Notes under the pieces: generated by a model
What the model saw: the letters and a program-made list of their open reading frames with translations, nothing else
What the model was told of the DNA's origin: nothing
Database searches by the model: none
Translations under genes and position numbers: made by a program
Assembly (NCBI RefSeq): GCF_002763455.1
Contig: NZ_NIXK01000011.1
Span: 37,421-101,420 of the forward strand
Source: Lentibacillus sediminis
GTDB lineage: Bacteria > Bacillota > Bacilli > Bacillales > Amphibacillaceae
Direction of reading: 5' to 3'
Length of the DNA stretch: 64,000 bases
Shown: piece by piece, positions 25,186 to 33,648 of the stretch
Layout of the letters: every line of letters starts with the position of its first letter
Position numbering within the stretch: position 1 is the stretch's first letter

Positions 25186-25236
25186 ATGACTGAAAAAAAT
25201 TTATCAGTTGGTTTTTATGGGGGAGAGGATAATTAA
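25186..25236 (+). CDS. Possible 16-residue leader peptide before copZ
   Basis: AGGTGG stands 4-5 nt before an ATG that opens a 16-codon frame (MTEKNLSVGFYGGEDN). It lies 118 bp before copZ. A second good site, GGAGG at 25280, leads 9 nt later to ATG directly followed by TAG (25295-25300), a start-stop pair. Either could be chance; there is no conservation evidence. The rest of the 310-bp gap before copZ shows no further feature. Confidence 0.2.
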   Translation: MTEKNLSVGFYGGEDN

Positions 25237-25353
25237 AATTAATATTGTTTTGCGGTACGGGAAGTTTGAATCGTACAAATGGAGGAAAATATATATGTAG
25301 TACTATTTATCAGCAGCAGTGAAAAATACATTACCTGAAAGGGGATATAAATC

Positions 25354-25560
25354 ATGCAAACAACTTTAGATGTTCGCGGAATGACATGCGGCCATTGTGA
25401 GAAAGCAGTCAAGGACGCATTGGAGCAATTGGAAGGTGTCCAAGGTGTGGAAGTTAATATAGGAACAAACAAAGTTGATGTAACCTATGATGATGCACAA
25501 GTCACTGTTGCGGATATGCGCGCGGCAATTGAAGAGCAGGGTTATGATGTAGTGGCTTAG
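25354..25560 (+). CDS. copZ: Copper chaperone CopZ
   Basis: 68 residues, a single heavy-metal-associated (HMA) domain with the beta-alpha-beta-beta-alpha-beta pattern. The copper site MTCGHC carries Cys12 and Cys15. CopZ binds Cu(I) in the cytosol and hands it to CopA or to the repressor CsoR. Neither copA nor csoR lies next to it here, although in B. subtilis copZ (yvgY) sits beside copA, so the chaperone gene is isolated. GAAAGGGG precedes the ATG; a terminator follows. Confidence 0.9.
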   Translation: MQTTLDVRGMTCGHCEKAVKDALEQLEGVQGVEVNIGTNKVDVTYDDAQVTVADMRAAIEEQGYDVVA

Positions 25561-25568
25561 TGTGTGTG

Positions 25569-25603
25569 GCTGATCTCCTTGCCTGAGGAGGTCGGCTTTT
25601 TTT
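25569..25603 (+). terminator. Terminator of copZ
   Basis: GCTGATCTCCT (25569-25579) pairs with AGGAGGTCGGC (25586-25596, two G-U pairs), then seven Ts. Confidence 0.85.
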
Positions 25604-25640
25604 ATAGGAGGTTTCTATCGAAAGAGTTCTGGAAACTTCC

Positions 25641-25780
25641 GGGCGAGAGCGAGAGCTTCAACCCGAGAGCGAGAACTTCAACCGGAGAGCGAGAACTTTA
25701 ACCGGAGAGCGGGAACTTCAACCGGAGAGCGAGAACTTCAACCCGACAGCGCCAACTTCCACCCCACAGCAAAAATTTTC
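25641..25780. repeat. 20-bp-period tandem repeat
   Basis: Seven units of exactly 20 bp, consensus ACCGGAGAGCGAGAACTTCA; the last two are diverged. No spacer sequences, so not CRISPR. Shares the GAGAGCG..GA..TT core with the 21-bp array at 56791. It fills the gap between copZ and the proline dehydrogenase relic. Confidence 0.85.
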
Positions 25781-25867
25781 TACAAAAACATATTCCATTT
25801 CGGCAAAAACTGATAGAATAAAATAAACGATGCTAAAATAGAGATAATTTTAGTTGGGGGAATCAGC

Positions 25868-26108
25868 ATGGAACAGCTCATGCGTAACTTCTTTTATATT
25901 TTTATCGAAAAATAAAACGCTAACAAAATTGGCGAAGAAATACGGCCTGCGCTTGGTGGCTGCAAGATTCGTAGCAGGTGTGACGATTGCTGAGGCGGCA
26001 AAAAAGATCAAAGAAATCGATGGTTACTGGCACGGTTACAACATGCGCCGACTGGCAGAGCGGCCAGCCAATGTGCTGTTTGTGCTGAAGGGTGTTCTGA
26101 AGAAATAA
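25868..26108 (+). pseudogene. fadM: Proline dehydrogenase (FadM/PutB-type) relic with frameshift and internal deletion
   Basis: GGGGGA and ATG 25868 open a frame reading MEQLMRNFFY, the start of Bacillus proline dehydrogenases, which stops after 15 codons. One frame over, FLSKNKTLTKLAKKYGLRLVAARFV continues the same protein N-terminus, so a single-base frameshift lies near 25900. After about 40 codons the text jumps directly to GYWHGYNMRRLAERPANVLFVLKGVLKK, the C-terminus of the enzyme. Roughly 230 internal codons, including the whole catalytic barrel, are missing. The position, just before fadN, matches yusM (fadM) of the B. subtilis fadN operon. The relic cannot encode an active enzyme. Confidence 0.8.
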
Positions 26109-26197
26109 AGTCTCTGGGGAGAGGATGTCTGCCAGCGCTTCTTTTCCTGCCTGAAAAAACTTTCCGGATTTTCATGCAAAAAAATAGGTGATTTCCA

Positions 26198-26226
26198 TTG
26201 CGAAATATCAGAATATAACTTATAGT
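26198..26226 (+). promoter_or_regulatory. Putative sigma-A promoter of the fad operon
   Basis: -35 TTGCGA (26198-26203), 17-bp spacer, -10 TATAGT (26221-26226). Downstream, GGATAG-GAAA-CTATCC (26239-26254) is a small perfect hairpin with a GNRA-like loop in the leader. Confidence 0.5.
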
Positions 26227-26273
26227 AGATAGTAGTTGGATAGGAAACTATCCTTATATTTTTAACGTAAAAA

Positions 26274-26291
26274 TGAATGAGTATTCATTCA
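26274..26291. promoter_or_regulatory. FadR operator before fadN
   Basis: TGAATGA-GTAT-TCATTCA matches the FadR (YsiA) consensus TGAATGA-nTAn-TCATTCA of B. subtilis in both arms. It lies 22 bp before the fadN start, so long-chain acyl-CoA should relieve repression of the operon. Confidence 0.85.
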
Positions 26292-26313
26292 AACGTCGAT
26301 TGGAGGATATAAC

Positions 26314-28713
26314 ATGAAGCGATCAATCAAGCGGGCAGCAGTTCTCGGCTCCGGTGTTATGGGTTCGGGAATTGCCGCACACTTGGCAAATGCAGGAATA
26401 CCAACCGTGATGCTTGATATTGTACCAAGGGAACTGACGGCAGATGAGGAGAAGAAGGGACTCACCCTTGAGGATGCCGCTGTACGCAACCGAATGGCTG
26501 TCCAAAGCAAAAAGGCGCTTGTTAAACAAAAGCCGTCTCCAATTACCAGCAAGAAGAGTCTTGACCTGATTGAGGTCGGTAATTTGGAGGATGATCTAGA
26601 TAAACTGGCAGGTGCTGACTGGATTATTGAAGTGGTTGTAGAAAACCTGGAGATCAAGAAAAAAGTATATGCCACTGTTGATGAGCACCGCAAAGAGGGC
26701 ACGATCGTCAGCTCCAATACATCCGGCATTTCGATTGAAGCCATGGCGGAGGACTGCTCGGAGGATTTCAAAAAGCATTTTCTCGGCACGCATTTTTTCA
26801 ATCCGCCGCGTTATCTAAAGCTGCTTGAAGTGATCCCAACGAAAAACACGGATCCTGATGTCCTAGCCTTTATAAAAGAATTTGGTGAAAATGTGCTGGG
26901 CAAAGGGGTTGTCGAAGCAAAAGACACACCGAATTTTATTGCCAATCGCATTGGCACATACGGCCTGTTGGTGACAGTCAGGGAAATGCTGAAAAATGGC
27001 TACAGTGTCGGGGAAGTGGATTCGGTTACAGGTCCGCTGATCGGTCGTCCGAAGAGTGCCACATTCCGTACACTGGACGTTGTCGGTTTGGATACCTTTA
27101 TCCATGTGGCTAACAATGTGCATAATCAAGTGGAAGGCGAGGAAAAAGAGATTTTCGCTGTTCCGGAATTTCTCCAAAAGATGCAGGAGAAGGGATGGCT
27201 TGGTGCGAAAAGCGGGCAGGGATTTTACCTGAAGCAAAAGGGCAAGGATGGGAGCACCATCTATGAATTAAACCCGGAAACATTAGAATACGAGGATCGC
27301 AAAAAGCTGAAAACGGCGGCGACCGAGATGGCCGGACAGGAAAAAGGTTCTCGCCGGAAATTGAAAGCGCTTATTCATGCAAAAGGTGACAGAGCCGGGG
27401 ACCTGGTATGGTCAGTGATGAAGCCGGCACTGATTTACTCTGCGGAGCTTCTGGGCGAAATTGCCGATGACATTGTCTCCATCGATGACGCAATGAAATG
27501 GGGATTTGGCTGGGAAATCGGTCCGTTTGAATCATGGGATGCCATTGGTCTCAAGAAATCGGTGGAGCGGATGCAGGAAGAAGGCGAGCAGGTGCCTGCC
27601 TGGGTGCTTGAGCTGCTGGAAGCCGGGCATGAATCCTTCTATAAAAAGGAAAAAGGCCAAATCTATTATTATGACAACGGCGAATATAAGCCGAAACAGA
27701 CAAATAAAAAAGAAATTCACCTGGCATCATTAAAAGAGAAAAACGGGGTCATCAAAAAGAACGCAGGAGCGAGTTTGATAGATTTAGGCGATGGAGTTGC
27801 CGGATTAGAGTTCCATTCCAAGAGCAATGCCATCGGACTTGACAGTATCCAGATGGTTAATTTTGCGATCGATGAAGTGGACCGGAATTATAAGGGGCTG
27901 GTGATCGGCAACCAGGGCAAAAATTTCTGTGTCGGTGCCAACCTTGCGATGATGCTGATGGAGGCACAGGACGACAATTTCTTTGAACTCGAAATGGTAG
28001 TCCGCCAGTTTCAGAATGCCGCACAGAAAATCAAATATGCCGACAAGCCGGTCGTTTCAGCACCATTTAACATGGCTCTTGGCGGTGGGGCGGAAGTCTG
28101 TCTGCCTGCAGCAGCCATTCAGGCATCGCCGGAAACTTACTTGGGCCTTGTTGAATTCGGGGTGGGTCTGATCCCTGGCGGAGGCGGAACGAAAGAACTT
28201 TATCTGAAAGCATTGCGCAATTTACCGGAAGGCGTCGATCTTGATCTAACGAAGATCGCAAATGACGTATTTGAAAAAGTTGCTACAGCCAAGGTTTCCA
28301 CATCGGCTGCGGAGGCGCGCGAGAACGGCTTTCTTGATAACAATGACCGGATCAGCCGCAATGCGGATCACCTGCTGCATGACGCGAAAGCACGAGTGCT
28401 GGCACTGGCTGAGCAAGGCTACCGGGCACCGAAGCAGGAAAAAATCCCGGTTGTCGGAGACGCGGGTTATGGAGCGATGCTGATGGGAGCGAAATCCCTG
28501 ATGTTCAGCGGCTATGCGTCAGAGCATGACGTGAAAATTGCAGAAAAATTGGCATATGTATTATCAGGCGGCCGGATCAAAGAAGGAACATTGATTGACG
28601 AACAGGTAATGCTTGATCTTGAACGTGAGGCATTCCTCAGTCTGATCGGTGAGCCGCTCACACAGCAGAGAATGCAGCACATGCTGGTCAAAGGAAAACC
28701 ATTGCGCAACTAA
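26314..28713 (+). CDS. fadN: 3-hydroxyacyl-CoA dehydrogenase / enoyl-CoA hydratase, FadN
   Basis: 799 residues, the full FadN (YusL) length. The N-terminal half is an NAD-dependent 3-hydroxyacyl-CoA dehydrogenase with the Rossmann motif GSGVMGSGIAAHLANAG and the catalytic His in GTHFFNPPRYLKLLEVIP. The C-terminal part holds a crotonase domain (GLVIGNQGKNFCVGANLAMM; oxyanion-hole loop ALGGGAEVCL). It catalyses the hydration and second oxidation steps of fatty-acid beta-oxidation. GGAGG precedes the ATG and a FadR box lies upstream. It is followed by fadA at 19 bp and then fadE. Confidence 0.92.
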   Translation: MKRSIKRAAVLGSGVMGSGIAAHLANAGIPTVMLDIVPRELTADEEKKGLTLEDAAVRNRMAVQSKKALVKQKPSPITSKKSLDLIEVGNLEDDLDKLAGADWIIEVVVENLEIKKKVYATVDEHRKEGTIVSSNTSGISIEAMAEDCSEDFKKHFLGTHFFNPPRYLKLLEVIPTKNTDPDVLAFIKEFGENVLGKGVVEAKDTPNFIANRIGTYGLLVTVREMLKNGYSVGEVDSVTGPLIGRPKSATFRTLDVVGLDTFIHVANNVHNQVEGEEKEIFAVPEFLQKMQEKGWLGAKSGQGFYLKQKGKDGSTIYELNPETLEYEDRKKLKTAATEMAGQEKGSRRKLKALIHAKGDRAGDLVWSVMKPALIYSAELLGEIADDIVSIDDAMKWGFGWEIGPFESWDAIGLKKSVERMQEEGEQVPAWVLELLEAGHESFYKKEKGQIYYYDNGEYKPKQTNKKEIHLASLKEKNGVIKKNAGASLIDLGDGVAGLEFHSKSNAIGLDSIQMVNFAIDEVDRNYKGLVIGNQGKNFCVGANLAMMLMEAQDDNFFELEMVVRQFQNAAQKIKYADKPVVSAPFNMALGGGAEVCLPAAAIQASPETYLGLVEFGVGLIPGGGGTKELYLKALRNLPEGVDLDLTKIANDVFEKVATAKVSTSAAEARENGFLDNNDRISRNADHLLHDAKARVLALAEQGYRAPKQEKIPVVGDAGYGAMLMGAKSLMFSGYASEHDVKIAEKLAYVLSGGRIKEGTLIDEQVMLDLEREAFLSLIGEPLTQQRMQHMLVKGKPLRN

Positions 28714-28732
28714 ACGAAGAGGGGGAGAAAAG

Positions 28733-29908
28733 GTGAAGGAAGCAGTAATTGTCGCAGGAGCTAGAACCCCTGTAGGAAAAGCAAATAAAGGAGCATTCGC
28801 GGACACCCGGCCGGATGATCTGGCGGCATTGACGATTAAAGAAACATTGAAACGCGCCGGGGGCTATGATGGCAATATTGATGATGTAATAATTGGATCT
28901 GCCATGCCGGAAGCGGAGCAGGGCATGAACATGGCGAGAAACATTGCCGGTCTTGCTGGTTTGCGAAATGACGTGCCAGGCATCACGATCAACCGCTACT
29001 GTTCATCCGGGCTTCAGAGCATCGCTTTTGCCGCAGAAAGGATTATGGTTGGCGGCAGTGACACCATCATCGCTGGTGGAGCAGAGTCGATGAGCCTGAT
29101 TCCGATGGGCGGTCATGTGATTAAGCCAAACCCGACATTGGTCCAGGATGCCCCGGGGTATTACATGGGCATGGGCCATACGGCGGAAGAAGTGGCGAAC
29201 CGGTTCGGCATTTCCCGCGAGGATCAGGATGCATTTGCGGTGCAAAGCCATGAGCGCGCTGCCAAAGCGATTCAGGAAGGAAAGTTTGCCGATGAAATTG
29301 TTCCGGTGGAAGTTTCCGAGCGGGTCGTCGGGAAAAACAATAAGATTGAAGAGCGAACCAAAACAGTGGAAGTCGATGAAGGTGTGCGGCCGGGAACGAC
29401 AATGGAAGTTCTGGCAAAACTGCGTCCGGCCTTCCATGTAAAAGGATCGGTCACTGCCGGAAATTCCTCGCAGATGAGTGACGGAGCCGGCATCGTGCTG
29501 GTGATGGAACGTGAGAAAGCCAAAGCGGAGGGACTCATCCCGCTCGTCAAATTCCGTTCTTTTGCCGTAGCTGGCGTGGAACCGGAAATCATGGGCGTCG
29601 GCCCGGTCGAAGCCATTCCAAAAGCCCTCAAGATGGCTGGGCTGGAGATCAGTGATGTCGGATTGTTTGAATTAAATGAAGCATTTGCTGCCCAGTCTGT
29701 AAGGGTGATTCAGGCTCTGGATTTGGATGCGAGCAAAGTAAATGTCAACGGTGGGGCGATTGCATTAGGACATCCGCTCGGCATGACCGGCACCAAACTG
29801 ACATTGAGTCTGATTCATGAGATGAAGCGGCGCAACGAACAATTCGGTGTGGTAACCATGTGCATCGGCGGCGGCATGGGCGCTGCTGGGGTGTTTGAAC
29901 TGTTGTAG
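28733..29908 (+). CDS. fadA: Acetyl-CoA C-acyltransferase (thiolase), FadA
   Basis: 391 residues, a type I thiolase. The nucleophile Cys is in NRYCSSGLQS (~residue 92), with His in ALNEAFAAQ-following NGGAIALGHPLGMTG and the second active-site Cys in TMCIGGGMGAA at the C-terminus. It performs thiolytic cleavage in beta-oxidation. GTG 28733 is chosen because GGGGGAG stands a few nt upstream and family members begin here; the longer frame overlaps fadN. The tandem repeat at 29983 separates it from fadE. Confidence 0.92.
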   Translation: MKEAVIVAGARTPVGKANKGAFADTRPDDLAALTIKETLKRAGGYDGNIDDVIIGSAMPEAEQGMNMARNIAGLAGLRNDVPGITINRYCSSGLQSIAFAAERIMVGGSDTIIAGGAESMSLIPMGGHVIKPNPTLVQDAPGYYMGMGHTAEEVANRFGISREDQDAFAVQSHERAAKAIQEGKFADEIVPVEVSERVVGKNNKIEERTKTVEVDEGVRPGTTMEVLAKLRPAFHVKGSVTAGNSSQMSDGAGIVLVMEREKAKAEGLIPLVKFRSFAVAGVEPEIMGVGPVEAIPKALKMAGLEISDVGLFELNEAFAAQSVRVIQALDLDASKVNVNGGAIALGHPLGMTGTKLTLSLIHEMKRRNEQFGVVTMCIGGGMGAAGVFELL

Positions 29909-29982
29909 AGTAGTGGTTTTGGTTGTGGGTGCGGGGCTGGGGCCTCGAGGGAATGGGAGTAAAAGATTATGTTAACTAAAAG

Positions 29983-30240
29983 CGGTCTATCGGACATTTC
30001 GAGGGCTTGAGAGTGCATATTTGATAGAGAGGTTCTATCGGTCATTTCGAAGGCTTGAGAGCGTATATTTGAGTGATAGAGAGGTTCTATCGGTCATTTC
30101 AAAGGCTTGAGAATGCATATTTGAGTGATAGAGAAGTTCTATCGGTCATTTCGAAGGCTTGAGAATGCATATTTGAGTGATAGAGAGGTTCTATCGGTCA
30201 TTTCAAAGGCCCGAGAGCACAGATTTGTCCGATAGAGGCA
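29983..30240. repeat. 52-bp-period tandem repeat, array 2
   Basis: Five units; the first is 48 bp (a GTGA deletion) and the rest 52 bp, starting at 29983, 30031, 30083, 30135 and 30187. Each contains GATAGAGAGG-TTCTATC, an inverted repeat round the shared GGTTCT core, then TCATTTCGAAGGCTTGAGA. It fills most of the 459-bp gap between fadA and fadE. Confidence 0.9.
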
Positions 30241-30367
30241 TTCGATAAGGGCTTTCAAGGATATTCGGGTCAACGCTGGTAAGCCAGAGATGCCAAAGTT
30301 CCCATGCCCCCGCCCAGACCAACACGAGAACAACAAAAATAAATATTACCTGGAGAGGACGATAATC

Positions 30368-32152
30368 ATGAGTGAAACAAAAGAACGGCTGTTTAAAGGC
30401 GGAGCATTTTTAACAGAAGATTTAACCGGTGACGACATTATTACGCCAGAAGATTTTACCGAAGAGCATAAAATGATTGCCAAGACCACCGAGGATTTTG
30501 TTAACGGAGAAGTACTTCCAAAACTGGAAAATCTGGAAAATCATGAATTTGAGCATTCGGTTGATCTGCTGAAAAAGGCCGGAGAGCTCGGGCTGCTTGG
30601 TGCGGATGTTCCAGAAGAATACGGTGGGCTTGGACTGGATAAAATCAGTTCCTCGCTAATCACCGAAAAATTCACCCCTGCTGGCGGTTTTTCCGTAAGC
30701 CATGGCGGGCATGTCGGCATTGGCTCATTGCCAATCGTGTTTTTCGGCAATGAGGAGCAGAAGCAAAAGTATTTGCCGAAGCTGGCCACTGGTGAAATGC
30801 TGGCGGCTTATGCGCTGACTGAGCCAAGTTCCGGTTCCGATGCGCTCGGTGCCAAAACGACAGCGAAATTAAACGATGCCGGCACCCATTATATCCTGAA
30901 TGGGGAGAAACAGTGGATCACCAATTCGGCATTTGCGGATGTTTTCATCGTCTATGCAAAAATCAATGGCGAGCATTTTTCCGCATTTATCGTGGAGCGT
31001 GATTATCCTGGGGTCTCAACAGGCCCGGAAGAGAAGAAAATGGGAATTAAGAGTTCGTCCACCCGTACGTTGATTCTGGAGGATGCGGAAGTGCCTGTGG
31101 AAAACCTGCTTGGCGAAAAAGGGCGCGGTCATATAATTGCCTTCAACATTTTGAATGTCGGCCGCTATAAACTGGCGATCGGCGGGGTTGCCGGAGCAAA
31201 AGGTGCGCTTTCCGTTGCCACAAAATATGTGAATGAGCGCAAACAGTTTGATACACCAATTTCTCACTTCTCACTGACAAAGGAGAAGCTGGGCACAATC
31301 GCTTCGGAAATTTATGCAAATGAAAGTGCGGTCTACCGGACAGTCGGCCTGTTTGAACAGCGGATGGGCGCACTGACGGATGAACAGCTGAAGGACGGAA
31401 GGGAAGTTGCCCGCGCGATTGCTGAATATCAGATCGAATGCTCGATGGGCAAATACATGGCGACCGAGCTGCTGGATTACGCAGTCGATGAAGCAGTGCA
31501 GTTGCACGGCGGCTACGGATTTATGCAGGAATATGAAGTAGAGCGGATGTACCGCGATTCCCGCATCAACCGGATTTTTGAAGGAACCAATGAAATCAAC
31601 CGCCTGCTTGTCCCTGGTACACTGCTGAAAAAAGCAATGAAGGGCGAACTGCCGCTCTTGCAAAAAGCACAGGGGCTGCAAGAGGAATTAATGATGATGA
31701 TGCCGGAAGAAGTTGGCACAGAGGCGCTGGAGCAGGAGAAACATCTGCTCAGGAACGCCAAGAAAATTGTCCTCTTAGGTGCCGGGCTGGCTGCACAGAA
31801 ATACATGCAGAAGATCGAGAACGAGCAGGAAATCCTCGTGAACCTGGCAGACATGGCAGCAGAAGTGTACAACATGGAATCCGCCATTCTCCGGACCGAA
31901 AAAGCGATCAGCAAATCCGGTGAGGAGAAAAGCAAGCAAAAGCTGCTGTACACTCAAGTGTATGTGCAGGAAGCATTCAACCGGATCGAGGCGGATGCCA
32001 AAGAAACCTTGATTGCAGTGGAAGAAGGAGACACGCTAAGGACGATGCTGTCATCGCTCCGCAAGCTGACCCGTCACACGCCGACCAATGTGATTGCCAA
32101 GAAACGTGAAATCGCTCAGGCGGTTATTGAAGAAGAAAAATATACGGTATAA
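30368..32152 (+). CDS. fadE: Acyl-CoA dehydrogenase, FadE
   Basis: 594 residues, an acyl-CoA dehydrogenase of the extended FadE (YusJ) type: an N-terminal helical domain, a middle beta domain with 'YALTEPSSGSDALGAKTTA' and 'NGEKQWITNSAFADVFIVYAK', the FAD-binding C-terminal helices ('QLHGGYGFMQEYEVERMYRD', 'FEGTNEINR'), and about 170 further residues. It catalyses the first oxidation of beta-oxidation, passing electrons to ETF. GGAGAGG precedes ATG 30368; the in-frame sequence upstream belongs to the repeat gap. Likely co-transcribed with fadNA in spite of the 459-bp repeat-filled gap. Confidence 0.92.
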   Translation: MSETKERLFKGGAFLTEDLTGDDIITPEDFTEEHKMIAKTTEDFVNGEVLPKLENLENHEFEHSVDLLKKAGELGLLGADVPEEYGGLGLDKISSSLITEKFTPAGGFSVSHGGHVGIGSLPIVFFGNEEQKQKYLPKLATGEMLAAYALTEPSSGSDALGAKTTAKLNDAGTHYILNGEKQWITNSAFADVFIVYAKINGEHFSAFIVERDYPGVSTGPEEKKMGIKSSSTRTLILEDAEVPVENLLGEKGRGHIIAFNILNVGRYKLAIGGVAGAKGALSVATKYVNERKQFDTPISHFSLTKEKLGTIASEIYANESAVYRTVGLFEQRMGALTDEQLKDGREVARAIAEYQIECSMGKYMATELLDYAVDEAVQLHGGYGFMQEYEVERMYRDSRINRIFEGTNEINRLLVPGTLLKKAMKGELPLLQKAQGLQEELMMMMPEEVGTEALEQEKHLLRNAKKIVLLGAGLAAQKYMQKIENEQEILVNLADMAAEVYNMESAILRTEKAISKSGEEKSKQKLLYTQVYVQEAFNRIEADAKETLIAVEEGDTLRTMLSSLRKLTRHTPTNVIAKKREIAQAVIEEEKYTV

Positions 32153-32158
32153 GTGCTG

Positions 32159-32192
32159 TCCCCCTGCTAATCTACGGCAGGGGGATATTTAT
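32159..32192 (+). terminator. Terminator of the fad operon
   Basis: TCCCCCTGC (32159-32167) pairs perfectly with GCAGGGGGA (32177-32185), followed by TATTTATTT. Confidence 0.85.
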
Positions 32193-32341
32193 TTCGTTTT
32201 TGCAGCATTCCTGAAGCATTGAATACTTGGCTTATAGCCAACCTAACTCTACGCGTATACAATAAAATATGTTTATACTTTCTTAACGAAAATTTACCTT
32301 TTCCATGATAAAATGGACATACTAACAAAAGGAGGATTTAC

Positions 32342-32707
32342 ATGGCATTGACTTTTTACTGGTACCCGAATTGCGGAACATGCAAAAAAGCAAAAAAGTG
32401 GCTGGACGAGCATCAGATAGTGTACGAAAGCATACATATTACAGAAAACCCGCCTTCAAAAGAAGAACTGCTTGAACTGATGAATAAGAGCGAATTGCCT
32501 GCACGGAAGTTTTTCAACACGAGCGGGAAAAAATATCGCGAGCAAAACATCAAAGAGAAGATCAAAGATGCCGACGAGGAGACAATGGCGGAGATTCTCG
32601 CCTCAGATGGTATGCTGATTAAACGGCCGATTACCACGGACGGCGAGAAGGTGACCGTAGGGTTCAAAGAAGATGTATTTGAAGAGACTTGGAAACCCAA
32701 TAAATAA
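32342..32707 (+). CDS. yusI: ArsC/Spx-family protein YusI
   Basis: 121 residues of the ArsC/Spx thioredoxin-fold family. A CGTC motif (Cys11 and Cys14) follows the first strand (TFYWYPN) and the helix CKKAKKWLDE; 'LPARKFFNTSGKKYRE' and 'LIKRPITTD' are family hallmarks. Whether it acts as a glutaredoxin-type reductase or as a regulator is unknown; it lacks the arsenate-reductase genetic context. The position between fadE and gcvH is the same as yusI in B. subtilis. AAGGAGG precedes the ATG. Confidence 0.82.
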   Translation: MALTFYWYPNCGTCKKAKKWLDEHQIVYESIHITENPPSKEELLELMNKSELPARKFFNTSGKKYREQNIKEKIKDADEETMAEILASDGMLIKRPITTDGEKVTVGFKEDVFEETWKPNK

Positions 32708-32773
32708 TACTAGAAAATTGCCAGCAGACCTTGTATGATAAAGGTGGAACAATGATGATTTGGAGGGATAGCG

Positions 32774-33157
32774 ATGAACGTACCAAAGGATCTTTTGTAT
32801 TCAAAAGAGCATGAATGGGTGAAAAAAGAAGGCTCCCAAGTGCGGATCGGCATTACCGATTTTGCACAGGATGAACTGGGGGATATTGTGTTTGTTGAAA
32901 TGCCGGAAGTCGGTGATGAGCTGGAAGTTGATGAGCCGTTCGGCAGCGTGGAATCGGTAAAAACTGTGTCCGAGCTATATGCGCCGATCAGCGGGAAAAT
33001 TGTTGAAGTGAACGAGGAGCTGGAAGACAGCCCGGAATTTGTCAACGAATCCCCGTATGACAAAGCATGGATGGTCACTGTTGAGCCTGCTGATGAAGCA
33101 GAGCTGGATCAGCTGCTAACGTCCGAGCAGTACGAAGAAATTACCGAGCAGGATTAG
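32774..33157 (+). CDS. gcvH: Glycine cleavage system H protein
   Basis: 127 residues. The lipoyl-attachment lysine is Lys63 in [18 protein letters not shown]. The protein carries the aminomethyl group of glycine between P, T and L proteins; in Firmicutes it is also the relay through which lipoate is passed to other enzymes (LipL route). No gcvP or gcvT lies nearby, as in B. subtilis where gcvH (yusH) is apart from the gcvT operon. TGGAGG precedes the ATG. Confidence 0.95.
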   Translation: MNVPKDLLYSKEHEWVKKEGSQVRIGITDFAQDELGDIVFVEMPEVGDELEVDEPFGSVESVKTVSELYAPISGKIVEVNEELEDSPEFVNESPYDKAWMVTVEPADEAELDQLLTSEQYEEITEQD

Positions 33158-33278
33158 TAAAAAGGCTGGCTGTCTGATTTTATGCGGATAGGCAGCCCTG
33201 TTTATAAGCGCAACAGACACCGGAAGATTTTCAGGTAAAGCAGAAAAGCATCTTGGTTGATTTCACGGGGAGTGCTGT

Positions 33279-33638
33279 GTGATGATAACAGATGAAACGG
33301 AAAAAGTGATCATTGTGGAAGGGTTGACGGATAAGCGGCAGATTAAAAAGGTGATCACCGGCGATGTGACGATTATTTGCACGAATGGAACATTTGCGGT
33401 GGAGCGGTTTGATGAACTTTTGGAAACCTATGATCTGGACCATAAAGAAGTAATTATTCTGGTCGATGAGGACCCGTCCGGCATGAAGCTGCGCAAGCAA
33501 TTGGCCTGGGAGTTGCCGCATGCGGAGCATCTGTATGTAAGCAGTGAGTACCGGGAAGTGGCGACAACGCCGGAACATATTCTCGCGACCGCTTTATGGA
33601 GCAAGCATATCCCGGTAAACCCGTTCTTCTTGACTTAG
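33279..33638 (+). CDS. yusF: Small toprim-domain protein YusF
   Basis: 119 residues consisting almost only of a toprim domain: KVIIVEGLTDKRQIKKVI supplies the conserved Glu and EVIILVDEDPSGMKLRKQL the DxD motif. Such stand-alone toprims of the RnmV/OLD type act on RNA or DNA 5' ends, e.g. in rRNA maturation or repair, but this one is uncharacterised. GTG 33279 and ATG 33282 share the GGGGAG site; the first is listed. The thioredoxin-like gene follows after 10 bp, as yusF-yusE in B. subtilis. Confidence 0.8.
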   Translation: MMITDETEKVIIVEGLTDKRQIKKVITGDVTIICTNGTFAVERFDELLETYDLDHKEVIILVDEDPSGMKLRKQLAWELPHAEHLYVSSEYREVATTPEHILATALWSKHIPVNPFFLT

Positions 33639-33648
33639 GAGGGGAACA

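Noticed and set aside
25641..25780. CRISPR array
   Set aside because: Units are directly adjacent 20-bp repeats without unique spacers, and there are no cas genes in the window.
25854..26108. Intact 84-residue protein
   Set aside because: The frame start lacks the ATG/ribosome binding site pair, which belongs to another frame; content is two distant parts of proline dehydrogenase fused.
30139..30336. Open reading frame on the minus strand across the 52-bp array
   Set aside because: It has no ribosome binding site and is made of repeat units; the same is true of 29815-30045.
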